Notes under the pieces: generated by a model
What the model was told of the DNA's origin: nothing
Database searches by the model: none
What the model saw: the letters and a program-made list of their open reading frames with translations, nothing else
Made by a program: the position numbers and the translations under genes
From: CAVSRC01 sp963798195
GTDB taxonomy: Bacteria > Pseudomonadota > Alphaproteobacteria > Rhizobiales > Kaistiaceae
Length of the DNA stretch: 64,000 bases
Assembly (NCBI GenBank): GCA_963798195.1
Contig: CAWCSF010000005.1
Span: 248,001 to 312,000 of the forward strand
Reading direction: 5' to 3'
Shown: positions 9,526 to 18,055 of the stretch, piece by piece
Numbering within the stretch: the stretch's first letter is position 1
Layout: every line of letters begins with the position of its first letter

Positions 9526-10068
9526 CTATTTCGCGGCGGATTCGGTGAGGTTCACGATCTGGACGCGGCGGTTCACCGCGCCCTCCGGATTTGCCGGATC
9601 GGCGAGTTCGCTCTCGCCAAATCCCTTGTCGATCAGGCGCGTCCGATCGATCTTCGCGGCCCGCACGAGATAATTGACGACGGATGCCGCGCGGCGCTCC
9701 GAGAGCGCCTGGTTGTATTCGGCGCTTCCCTTGGCGTCGGTGTGCCCGGCGACCAGGAACCGGAATGTTGCGAGCCGGGCGTCGGCGAGGGCCGCAGCGA
9801 GGCGGTCGAGAACGACGAGGCTGTCGGTTTCCAGCACATCGGAGTCAAAGGCAAAATTGACGTAGAGGTCGATGGCCAGCGGTCCCGGCGATGCATCGCC
9901 TTTCTCCACCTTGACGCCGCGGCCGAAGCTGCGCGTCAAACCTTGCTTGCCGGTCGCGGGATCGAGCGCGCGGACGATGTCCTCCGTGCTCATGTCCTGC
10001 GCGGTAGCTACGGCAACACAGCAGGCCAGCATCGCGAGCGCGGCCAGCGCGCGGACAAGCAGGATCAT
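9526..10068 (-). CDS. OmpA-family peptidoglycan-binding protein
   Basis: A 180-residue exported protein with a signal peptide (about 1-23) and one C-terminal OmpA domain. Visible OmpA features are VNFAFDSDVL, the AGHTDAKGSAEYNQALSERRA peptidoglycan-binding core and the closing NRRVQIV. It has no beta-barrel, so it is a soluble or loosely tethered periplasmic binder. Its ATG overlaps the stop of the C1 peptidase gene (ATGA), which fixes the start and indicates coupled translation. A longer open frame upstream is only the shadow of the peptidase gene. It probably anchors the flanking peptidases near the cell wall (inference). Confidence 0.9.
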   Translation of the reverse strand: MILLVRALAALAMLACCVAVATAQDMSTEDIVRALDPATGKQGLTRSFGRGVKVEKGDASPGPLAIDLYVNFAFDSDVLETDSLVVLDRLAAALADARLATFRFLVAGHTDAKGSAEYNQALSERRAASVVNYLVRAAKIDRTRLIDKGFGESELADPANPEGAVNRRVQIVNLTESAAK

Positions 10069-11603
10069 GGCGACGTCTCCATGGTTCGGATCGGGATGAC
10101 CGCCGCCGCCGCAACGCGATCCGGCAGATTCGGATCCGGCTTGTAGAGAAGCGCCTTGCGCACCTCGCTGAGGTAGTCTCGCTCGTTGGCGCCATCCACG
10201 AGTGGCTTGTCGAAAAGAGGGCTGCGCGCGGCGAGCACGACAACCATCTCGTTGCCGTAGGGCGGGCCGATGGTGAAGCGATCGCGGCCGTCCTTGCCGT
10301 CGCCGAAAATCATTGGCTTGCCCGGCAAGGCCTGCGGCGGCGCAGGCAGTGCCGGCTGGGACAAATGGACGACGCTGCCGTCCGCCTGGATATAGCTGAC
10401 ATAGACGAAGCTCGGCAGCGACGGTGGCGATACGTTGATCACAAGCGGGTCGCCCGCAGCGAGGACGTCCTTGCCGCCGCCGAGCGCCGCTTGCGGCCGG
10501 TCGGCTGCCGCCAGCGGCTTGGCCAGGGTGAGAAGCGCCTCGCATTGCGGCCAGGGCCGGAGGTCCACGGAAAAGCGCGCCGATCGTCCGGCATAGCGCG
10601 CCTTCACCTTGTCGAGCGTCGCCTGGTCCGGAACGAAACCCGAGACCGCGATCACGCCGTTTTCCGTATTCTCGCTGATCGCCGAGCACTCGGGCTGCTC
10701 GACGGGCACGACCGGCGGCGGCGGGGCCGGCGGTTCGGGCCGTGGCGTCGGAGCCGGCGGCTGCACGTCCATGACATAGGCGGCGCCGACGACCGAGCGG
10801 AACGCGTCGTAGGATATCCAGCCGAAACCGCCCGCACCCCAGCCGCGTCCCCAGGAATTGATCAGCTTGAAGGCCTGCCGGCGGTCGTCATAGCCGACGA
10901 CGACGATCGCGTGGCCACCGACAACCTTGCCTGTGCCACGATAGATGGTGTTGCCACGCAGCCGCTTGAAATCCCTCGTCACCTGCATTGCGATGATGAC
11001 CGGATGGCGGGCGGCGAGTTGCCCCTTGATATCGTCCGGCCGGGTGAAGTCGACGGTACGCCAGCCCGCTATGCGGAAATCCGTCGCCTGCGCAATCTCG
11101 CTGGCCGCCGGCTTCGGCAGGCAGGCGTCGGTGGCTGGGCTCTGCGCCAGCGAGAGCGCGCCGTGCATGAGGAGATCCAACGCGTCCGAGGGGCGCGTGC
11201 CCACGCACCGTCCGGGAGCGCGGATGGCGTTGTAGACGAAGATCGGACTGACGATGTCGCGGGTTCGGCTCGCGCGACGCGCCTCGACCACAAAGCCCTC
11301 GTAGCTCCGTGCCGCATACGCGACCGCCCAGCCGGTGCATGAGCCGAGGGCGCCCTGATTGCCCGGCGGTGGAAACCGCCCGGAAAGATCGACGCTGACA
11401 GGCAGGAAACCCCGATAGATCGGCGCGCGATCGAAACTGCGGTAAACCGCCGGGTCCTCCTGCAACAAGCCGGTCGCGTATTCCTGGTCGAGCGGGTCGG
11501 GTATGGCCGGCGCATCCTGAGCGGCGGCAAAGTGGCAGGCCAGAGCCGCCCACGCACAAAAACCCGCAGCTGCCGCCCGCCGGGCGGCATGTCCAATCCC
11601 CAT
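10065..11603 (-). CDS. Exported papain-like (C1) cysteine peptidase with DUF4384-like tail
   Basis: This 512-residue protein has a signal peptide (about 1-28) and a C1A peptidase domain. Catalytic Cys is at about 89 in NQGALGSCTGW, the His in VVGGHAIVVVGYDD and the Asn in LINSWGRGWGAGGFGW, so the triad is complete. A Pro-rich linker (about 265-290) leads to a C-terminal region containing FVYVSYIQADGSVVHL and GPPYGNEMVVVLAA, which resembles DUF4384. I prefer the ATG at 11603 to the TTG six bases upstream. It begins 89 bases after lysA and heads the cassette with the OmpA-like and caspase-like genes. Confidence 0.87.
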   Translation of the reverse strand: MGIGHAARRAAAAGFCAWAALACHFAAAQDAPAIPDPLDQEYATGLLQEDPAVYRSFDRAPIYRGFLPVSVDLSGRFPPPGNQGALGSCTGWAVAYAARSYEGFVVEARRASRTRDIVSPIFVYNAIRAPGRCVGTRPSDALDLLMHGALSLAQSPATDACLPKPAASEIAQATDFRIAGWRTVDFTRPDDIKGQLAARHPVIIAMQVTRDFKRLRGNTIYRGTGKVVGGHAIVVVGYDDRRQAFKLINSWGRGWGAGGFGWISYDAFRSVVGAAYVMDVQPPAPTPRPEPPAPPPPVVPVEQPECSAISENTENGVIAVSGFVPDQATLDKVKARYAGRSARFSVDLRPWPQCEALLTLAKPLAAADRPQAALGGGKDVLAAGDPLVINVSPPSLPSFVYVSYIQADGSVVHLSQPALPAPPQALPGKPMIFGDGKDGRDRFTIGPPYGNEMVVVLAARSPLFDKPLVDGANERDYLSEVRKALLYKPDPNLPDRVAAAAVIPIRTMETSP

Positions 11604-11691
11604 CCCCAATCGACCTCGCCTGATGCGCCCGTCGGTCTCCCGCCAAGTTTAGGGGGGCGAGACGAACCTTGTCACTCCGAAAAATGGAGTC

Positions 11692-12960
11692 TCACCCCAG
11701 CCAGGGCGCGACGCGGTCCATGCCGATCAGGTCTTCATAGGTCTGGCGCGGGCGAACTTCGGCCCAATCCGCGCCCTTGACCATCACCTCGGCCGCGAGC
11801 GGTCGGGTGTTGTAGGTAGAGCCCTGCACCGCCCCGTAGGCGCCGGCGGTCATGATGGCCACCAGGTCGCCGGCCTTCAGCGGCGGCAGGCGGCGGCCGA
11901 GAGCGAGGTAGTCCCCGGTTTCGCAGATGCCGCCGACCACGTCGGCCACGATCGGTTCGGCATTGCGGTCCGGCTGGATGACCGGGCGGATGTCGTGATG
12001 CGCCTCGTAAAGCGTCGGGCGGATCAGGTCGTTCATGCCGGCGTCGAGGATGACGAACGTCTTGGCGGCGCCCTGCTTCACGTAGACGACCTCGGCAACG
12101 AGGATGCCGGCATTGCCGACGAAGACGCGGCCGGGCTCGAACAGGATCGTGGCGCCGAGATTGCCGAAACGGCGGCGGATGATCTCACCATAGGCCGCGG
12201 GCTCCGGCGGAGCCGGATCATCGAGACGATAGGGAATGCCGAGACCGCCGCCGGCATCGATATGATCGATGGCGTGGCCGTCGGCACGAAGGTCGCGCAC
12301 GATATCGACCATCCGCCCGTAGGCGGCGTCGAACGGTGCGAGGTCTGTGATCTGGCTGCCGATATGCATGTCGACACCGCTGACCTTGATGCCCGGGAGC
12401 TTCGCCGCGTGGGCGTAGACGTCGCGGGCACGTCCGTAGGGGATGCCGAACTTGTTCTCGGCCTTGCCGGTCGAGATCTTGGCGTGCGTGCGCGCGTCGA
12501 TGTCGGGATTGATGCGGACGGCGACCGAGGCGGTCGCGCCCTTGGACGCGGCGATCTCGGAGATACGGTCGAGCTCCGGCTCGGACTCGACGTTGAAGCA
12601 GAGGATGCCGGTGTCGAGGGCAAAGGCAATCTCGCGCGCGGTCTTGGCGACACCGGCGAAGACGATGGTGTCCGGCCTGGCGCCGGCGGCCAGCGCGCGG
12701 CGGAGTTCGCCCTCGGAGACGACATCCATGCCAGCGCCTTCATCGACGAAGGTACGGATCACCGACTGGTTGGAGTTCGCCTTCATGGCGTAGCAGATGA
12801 GCACATCAAGGCCGGACAGTGCCTCGCGGAAGACGCGGATGTGCCGCTGCAGCGTCGCCGTTGAATAGCAATAGAATGGCGTCCCCACCTTGGCAGCGAT
12901 TGCCGGCAGGGGCACGTCCTCGGCGTGGAGCACGCCGGCGCGATACATGAAATGATTCAC
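11692..12960 (-). CDS. lysA: Diaminopimelate decarboxylase
   Basis: Last step of lysine synthesis: PLP-dependent decarboxylation of meso-diaminopimelate to lysine in the cytoplasm. The 422-residue sequence has the PLP lysine at about 60 in CYAMKANSN, the glycine-rich GGGLGIPY loop, ILFEPGR and the dimer-interface Cys in CETGDYLA. Length is normal. The order argH, lptM, lysA on one strand is common in proteobacteria, with lptM ending 13 bases before this start. Directly after its stop a short inverted repeat (ACTCC/GGAGT, about 11674-11690) precedes the peptidase cassette; it lacks a T-tract and I do not call it a terminator. Confidence 0.96.
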   Translation of the reverse strand: MNHFMYRAGVLHAEDVPLPAIAAKVGTPFYCYSTATLQRHIRVFREALSGLDVLICYAMKANSNQSVIRTFVDEGAGMDVVSEGELRRALAAGARPDTIVFAGVAKTAREIAFALDTGILCFNVESEPELDRISEIAASKGATASVAVRINPDIDARTHAKISTGKAENKFGIPYGRARDVYAHAAKLPGIKVSGVDMHIGSQITDLAPFDAAYGRMVDIVRDLRADGHAIDHIDAGGGLGIPYRLDDPAPPEPAAYGEIIRRRFGNLGATILFEPGRVFVGNAGILVAEVVYVKQGAAKTFVILDAGMNDLIRPTLYEAHHDIRPVIQPDRNAEPIVADVVGGICETGDYLALGRRLPPLKAGDLVAIMTAGAYGAVQGSTYNTRPLAAEVMVKGADWAEVRPRQTYEDLIGMDRVAPWLG

Positions 12961-12973
12961 AGGCGAAGGCCCG

Positions 12974-13189
12974 TCAGAGGAGCCAGTCTAGGAAGAACGG
13001 CCGGTTCGGTTTTTCCGGTGGCGGCGGAGCGCCCGGGGCGCCATCGGCGCTGGCGACACCGGCAGACGGCGGCGGCTCGAGCGCACCTTTGCGGCCACAA
13101 CCGGCAAGGCCGACGGCCAGCACGACGAGGCCGGCAATCAGCACACGCGAGACGATTCTGTGGTCGGCAGGCGCCACGTCCACCCCCAT
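12974..13189 (-). CDS. lptM: Small lipoprotein LptM (YifL-type), LPS translocon maturation factor
   Basis: A 71-residue lipoprotein. One hydrophobic stretch ends in a lipobox VGLAGC with the modified Cys at about 31, immediately followed by the family signature GRKGALEPPP, then a Pro/Ala-rich tail. LptM assists assembly of the LptD/E lipopolysaccharide translocon in enterobacteria; that function is carried over by family and by its position beside lysA. It is co-directional with argH (91 bases away) and lysA (13 bases away). Confidence 0.85.
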   Translation of the reverse strand: MGVDVAPADHRIVSRVLIAGLVVLAVGLAGCGRKGALEPPPSAGVASADGAPGAPPPPEKPNRPFFLDWLL

Positions 13190-13280
13190 CTAAACGATGC
13201 GCAGGGCCAGCTTTCCGCCCCTGCACGGCATCACCATAACCAATCCTTCACCCGCCGCCCACCGTCAAGGGCCGCGGGCG

Positions 13281-14675
13281 CTATTCCTTTTCGTCCTTGG
13301 CCAGCCGTTTTAACCACCGGCGGCTCTGCCGCCGGACGTTTTCCGGCGCTGTGCCGCCGAAACTCTTCCGGCTCCTCACCGACTGGCGGGCAGAAAGCAC
13401 CGAATAGACGTCGTCGGTGATGCGGGACTCGATCGCCTGCATGCTATCGAGCGGCAGCCGGTCGAGGGCGACGCCCCGTTCCTCCGCCACGGACACGATA
13501 CGGCCAGTGACGTGATGCGCCTCGCGAAAGGGCATCGCCAGCGTCCGCACCAGCCAGTCGGCAAGGTCAGTGGCGGTGGAATACCCCGCGCCGGCCGCCT
13601 TGCGCAGAACCGGCACGTTCGGCTCCATGTCACCAACCATGCCGGTGGTCGCGGCAATCGCCAGCCACAGCGACTCGAAGGCGTCGAACACCGGCTCCTT
13701 GTCTTCCTGCATGTCCTTGGCATAGGCGAGCGGCAGGCCCTTCAGCACCATCAGCAGCCCGGTCATCGCGCCGGCGATGCGCCCGGTCTTGGCGCGCACC
13801 AGCTCGGCCGCGTCGGGATTGCGCTTCTGCGGCATGATCGACGAGCCGGTAGTGAACTTGTCGGAGAGCCGGATGAACCGGAAACCCGCCGACGACCAGA
13901 TGACGATCTCCTCGGCGAAGCGCGACAGGTGCACAGCGGTCAGGCTCGCCGCCGCCAGCGTCTCGACGGCGAAGTCGCGGTCGGAAACAGCGTCGAGCGA
14001 GTTTGCCGTCGGCCGATCAAAGCCGAGGTCTAGCGCAGTCACGTCGCGATCGATCGGAAAGGACGTACCGGCCAGCGCCGCGGAGCCGAGCGGCGACTCG
14101 TTCAGCCGCGTGCGTGCATCCGCAAAGCGTCCGCGATCGCGCCCGATCATCTCGACATAGGCAAGCAGGTGGTGGCCGAAGGTGACCGGCTGCGCCGACT
14201 GGAGGTGCGTGAAGCCAGGCATGACCGTAGCAGCGTGTTCCATCGCCTTCTCGGCCAGCGCCTTCTGCAATCCGGCCAGCGCCATGTCCGTCTGGTCGAT
14301 GGCGTCGCGCACCCAGAGCTTGAAGTCGGTCGCTACCTGGTCGTTACGCGAGCGGGCGGTATGCAGGCGTCCGGCGGCCGGGCCTATCAACTCGGCCAGC
14401 CGCGCCTCGATGTTGAGGTGGATGTCCTCCAGGGTGCGCGAAAAGGCGAACGTTCCTGCTTCGATTTCTCGCAGGATCGTGTCTAGACCGGCCACGATCT
14501 TTTCGGCATCGTCCGCCGCGATGATGCCCTGTCGGGCAAGCATGCGGGCATGAGCCTGGGAGCCCCGGATATCCTGGCGGAAGAGCTTGCGGTCGAAATC
14601 GATCGACGCGTTGATCTCCTCCATGACGGCGCCGGGTCCCTCCGCGAAACGGCCGCCCCACATGCGGTTCTTCAT
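13281..14675 (-). CDS. argH: Argininosuccinate lyase
   Basis: Splits argininosuccinate to arginine and fumarate, the final step of arginine synthesis. The 464-residue protein opens with MWGGRFAEGP, carries the HTARSRNDQVATDF segment and the superfamily signature GSSIMPQKRNPD with the flexible-loop catalytic Ser. The ATG at 14675 fits the conserved N-terminus; an in-frame start 14 codons upstream would overlap the divergent tlpA start. Only 27 bases separate it from tlpA, so the two divergent promoters must overlap this gap or each other's coding sequence. Confidence 0.97.
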   Translation of the reverse strand: MKNRMWGGRFAEGPGAVMEEINASIDFDRKLFRQDIRGSQAHARMLARQGIIAADDAEKIVAGLDTILREIEAGTFAFSRTLEDIHLNIEARLAELIGPAAGRLHTARSRNDQVATDFKLWVRDAIDQTDMALAGLQKALAEKAMEHAATVMPGFTHLQSAQPVTFGHHLLAYVEMIGRDRGRFADARTRLNESPLGSAALAGTSFPIDRDVTALDLGFDRPTANSLDAVSDRDFAVETLAAASLTAVHLSRFAEEIVIWSSAGFRFIRLSDKFTTGSSIMPQKRNPDAAELVRAKTGRIAGAMTGLLMVLKGLPLAYAKDMQEDKEPVFDAFESLWLAIAATTGMVGDMEPNVPVLRKAAGAGYSTATDLADWLVRTLAMPFREAHHVTGRIVSVAEERGVALDRLPLDSMQAIESRITDDVYSVLSARQSVRSRKSFGGTAPENVRRQSRRWLKRLAKDEKE

Positions 14676-14702
14676 TGGTCGGACTCCGGAAAACCCAATC
14701 GA

Positions 14703-15368
14703 ATGGCAGATGGACAAAAGGGAACGCGGCGCGGCCTGATCCTGCTGGGCGCAGCCGCCATCGCCGGGATGATCGCCGGGACGGTCGCGGTATATGTCAG
14801 GGGATCGGGCAATAGCAACGCCACGACCGCCTCCGTGCCCGTGGATTGCACCGGCGCAATTGCCACCGCGGCCCGGCTGGAGCCGCTGGCTAAGGGCGAG
14901 GTTGCCGCCTTTCGGGTGGCGAACCCGCCGGATGGCGTGCGCGATCTCGCTTTCAAGGCGCCCGACGGCAGCGACACCTCACTCGCGACGTTTTCGGGCA
15001 AGACCGTCCTCCTCAATCTCTGGGCGACGTGGTGCGTGCCCTGCCGGGCGGAGATGCCGGCGCTCGACGCGTTGCAGGCCGAACTCGGCAGCGATGATTT
15101 CTCCGTGGTTGCCGTCAACGTCGACGTGAAGAACCCCGAACGCGCAAAGGCGTTTCTTGACGAGATCGGCGTGTCGCGGCTCGCGTTTTACGCCGATCCG
15201 TCGATGGCGATTTTCAACGACCTCAAGCGGCGCGGCCTCGCCTTCGGCTTGCCGGCAACCATCCTGGTCGATGGCAAGGGCTGCCGCATCGGCGGCGTCG
15301 AAGGGCCGGCCGAATGGAATTCGGAAGAAGCGAAGGCGCTGGTTCGCGCGGCGATCGCCCCGGGCTGA
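14703..15368 (+). CDS. tlpA: TlpA family thiol:disulfide oxidoreductase
   Basis: A membrane-anchored periplasmic thioredoxin that reduces disulfides, in family members for cytochrome oxidase copper-site maturation. The 221 residues hold an N-terminal anchor (about 8-30) and a thioredoxin fold with the active-site NLWATWCVPCRAEMPAL (CVPC). The start at 14703 places the anchor normally; the longer upstream reading is antisense to argH. Its stop lies three bases from the stop of the convergent diguanylate cyclase gene. Divergent pairing of tlpA with argH is a known Hyphomicrobiales arrangement (from memory). Confidence 0.92.
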   Translation: MADGQKGTRRGLILLGAAAIAGMIAGTVAVYVRGSGNSNATTASVPVDCTGAIATAARLEPLAKGEVAAFRVANPPDGVRDLAFKAPDGSDTSLATFSGKTVLLNLWATWCVPCRAEMPALDALQAELGSDDFSVVAVNVDVKNPERAKAFLDEIGVSRLAFYADPSMAIFNDLKRRGLAFGLPATILVDGKGCRIGGVEGPAEWNSEEAKALVRAAIAPG

Positions 15369-15371
15369 GCC

Positions 15372-16562
15372 TCAGGCGACCTTCTCTTCGGCAAGGATCG
15401 GCGGCATCGGCACGGCCGGCGCACCCGCCACCTCGACGCGATTGCGGCCTTTGGTCTTGGCCCGGTAGAGTGCTTCGTCGGCTGCCTTGAGCAGCCCATC
15501 CAGCGTCTCGTTCCCGTCAGCTCGCGCCACGCCGGCGCTGACCGTCGGGGCGAAATTGCCGAGACTGCTGCAGGCAGCGGCGAAAGCTACCCGTGTTCGC
15601 TCAGCCACGACGTAGGCCGACTCCACGCCCGCGTCGGGCAGCATGGCTGCGAACTCCTCGCCGCCGAGGCGCCCGATCAAGTCGCTTCCGCGCAATACTT
15701 TGCGCACCGCCTTGCCGAAGGTCCGCAGGACCTCATCGCCGGGGCCGTGCCCGTAGGTGTCGTTGATCGCCTTGAATGCATCCAGATCGAAAAGGACCAG
15801 TGCGACCGGCACGCCGTTGTTACGGCCCTCCGCGAGCATTGCGCTGGCTTCCTCGTAGAAGGCGCGACGCGTCGATAGGCCGGTCAGCGAGTCCGTGCTG
15901 GCAGTGATCTTGTGAATGAGCTCCTGCCGCTCACGCGCCATGGCAACTGTGAAGATCGACGAGCCGACAACGAAGGCCAGCGTCTCGAAATGAACGAATG
16001 CGACCCAGGTCAGCAACGCTGTACTGTTGATGGCGGCGAGTGTGCCGACCGCGGCGGCAAGGGCGCCGCCGGCCGAGAACATGCCGTGCAGAATCAGGAG
16101 AACGATCAGCGGCGTGCGGGTCATCAGCCTTTCGCTGCGTCCCCGCCAGAACTCCCATGCGGCCGCGAACATGTAGACGGACGCAATGGAGAGATTCAGG
16201 GCAATCTGCGCGTCCGGCGTATCGCGAACCACCGGCAGCGAGTAGGCGACCAGCCAGATACCCGCCCCAGCGCCGACGACACCGAGGTCCACACGGCGAT
16301 CGTCGAGCGCCTGGGAGGAAGCCCAGATCAGCGCCGGGCTGATGTTGAGCAGCGTGATCGCGAGGACAACCGAGGCCATGTTCGGCGCCACGCCGGGGAA
16401 GGCGATCAGGGAAATTGCGACGGCCATCGTCAGGTTCGCGGCCGCCCACCAGCGCATGCCGGCAGCGCCGACCGTCTGCATCGACGCGAAGATCAGGAAC
16501 ATGCCGCTCACCGCGGAGACAAAACTCCCCGCGATCATCAGCGTCGGCAAATCGATCGTCAT
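15372..16562 (-). CDS. Membrane diguanylate cyclase (GGDEF)
   Basis: Makes cyclic di-GMP from GTP. About six hydrophobic segments fill residues 8-195, followed by a GGDEF domain with the active-site RLGGEEF and an upstream inhibitory-site RGSD five residues before it, so the enzyme looks catalytically competent and product-inhibited. The ATG at 16562 is preceded by GGTTTGGGGGA; a GTG 15 bases upstream is an alternative start. It is a paralogue of the neighbouring gene at 16722-17913, with the same N-terminal membrane sensor type (both open as LTLMLAGSFV or similar). Confidence 0.9.
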   Translation of the reverse strand: MTIDLPTLMIAGSFVSAVSGMFLIFASMQTVGAAGMRWWAAANLTMAVAISLIAFPGVAPNMASVVLAITLLNISPALIWASSQALDDRRVDLGVVGAGAGIWLVAYSLPVVRDTPDAQIALNLSIASVYMFAAAWEFWRGRSERLMTRTPLIVLLILHGMFSAGGALAAAVGTLAAINSTALLTWVAFVHFETLAFVVGSSIFTVAMARERQELIHKITASTDSLTGLSTRRAFYEEASAMLAEGRNNGVPVALVLFDLDAFKAINDTYGHGPGDEVLRTFGKAVRKVLRGSDLIGRLGGEEFAAMLPDAGVESAYVVAERTRVAFAAACSSLGNFAPTVSAGVARADGNETLDGLLKAADEALYRAKTKGRNRVEVAGAPAVPMPPILAEEKVA

Positions 16563-16721
16563 TCCCCCAAACCTCACGGCCCGTCCCTAGGCAAAACGCC
16601 GAACCCAGCCCGGCGCCCACTACCCGACCGCGAGAATACCTTGCCGTCGCTGCGATCCCGTTAGTCCGGTGATGAGAAATGCGCGCTTTCCGGTAACTCG
16701 CCGTTAACGCCGGCTTGCCGA

Positions 16722-17913
16722 TCACGCGACGCGGATAATGTTGTCCTGACCGTCGTCCGCACCATCCCGCTTGACGCGTTCGACCCGATTGCGACCCAGA
16801 TTCTTTGCCCGGTAAAGTGCGCCGTCGGCCGCGGCGATCACATCGAGAATCGCGCCGGCCGGCGTCGCCTGCGCCACGCCACCGCTGACGGTGGCTGTGA
16901 CGAGTGCATCCCCAATTTCGATGGTGGCGGCGGTGAAGTTGTGGCGAATGCGTTCGGCAATCACGTAGGCCGCTTCCAAGTTGGTTCCCGGCAAAACGAC
17001 CGCGAACTCTTCGCCACCGAAACGACCCAGAATGTCGTTCGGCCGCAAGGCCCGCCGCGCCGCTTCGACGAAGGTGCGGATCACCTTGTCTCCAGCAAGA
17101 TGGCCATGGGTATCATTGATCGACTTGAAGCGATCCAAATCGAACATCACGAAGGCCAGCGGGGCATCGTTGCGCTGGCAACGCTCCAGGAGGCGCGCGG
17201 CGCGCTCCAGAAATGGCCCGCGATTGATAATGCCGGTCATAGAATCGAAATGAGCGGCATGGACAGACCGGTTTTCCCGGCGCTGCTGCGCGAGGCCGGC
17301 CATGCAGATCGCCGTACCCATGAAGTAGGCGATGCCTTCGATATTGATGATGCCGAACCAACCGTCGAACGACGGGGCGCCGCCGGCCTGGGCGAGCCTG
17401 CCAGCCAAAACGTCCGTGAGGCCGCCAATGATGATGACGCTATGGATTATCAAGAGGCCAATCAGGGGCCAGCGCGCCGTGAGGTGCTCCGTCCGGCCTC
17501 TCCAGAGTTCCCACGATGAGGCAAGGCAGTACGCGATCCATACGACGAAGCCGGCGAATGTCATCGCCGGTATCGGATTTGCCACCCGACGTGATGGCGC
17601 CGGCGACCAGCCAGCCAGCTATCCCGGCCACTGCGGCCGTCCATGGAACGCGACGATGGCTGAACCGGCGAACGCCGGCCCAGACCAGGGCCGGCGAAAT
17701 ATTGATCAATGCGAGGCCGGGCAAGGCGGTCGCGGGTGTGACTACGGCAACCGCGAGTAGCCCGATGCCAATCGCGTACGCGAAGCTGCCGCCCGCCCAC
17801 CACAGCAACGCGTCCTCGTCACGAATGTAACTCCAGGTCGCAAACAGGATCACGCCACTCAGAAAGCCTACGAAGCTGCCGGCCAACATCAACGTGAGAG
17901 GATCGACGTGCAT
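16722..17913 (-). pseudogene. Frameshifted membrane diguanylate cyclase (GGDEF)
   Basis: One ancestral gene now split over two frames. The first part (17913 to about 17588) encodes the N-terminal membrane segments (MHVDPLTLMLAGSFVG and on to GWLVAGAITSG). The second part (from about 17585) continues with the last membrane segments and a complete GGDEF domain (RFGGEEF with inhibitory-site RPND). Laid against the paralogue at 15372-16562, the two halves join within about one residue. Removing one G from the GGG run at 17585-17587 restores the frame. It may be a true pseudogene, a sequence error, or a downstream ORF starting at a GTG. Confidence 0.8.
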
Positions 17914-18055
17914 CGCAATCGGACCATCAATCGGGAAGTGGTCGACGATCGACCCGGGTTTCGCCGCGGCCGATGATGCTTCCGAAGTCTTACGTTGGGA
18001 TTAGGCGATGCCTCGGAATCGAGGTTCCGCTTTCACAAACGGTTAACCATGCCCG

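Noticed and set aside
11672..11691. Inverted repeat ACTCC/GGAGT just after lysA as a terminator
   Set aside because: Stem is only five base pairs and no T-run follows in the lysA direction.
18009..18026. CCTCG-GAAT-CGAGG hairpin as a terminator after the hydroxybutyryl-CoA dehydrogenase gene
   Set aside because: Short stem without a T-tract; could be chance in GC-rich DNA.
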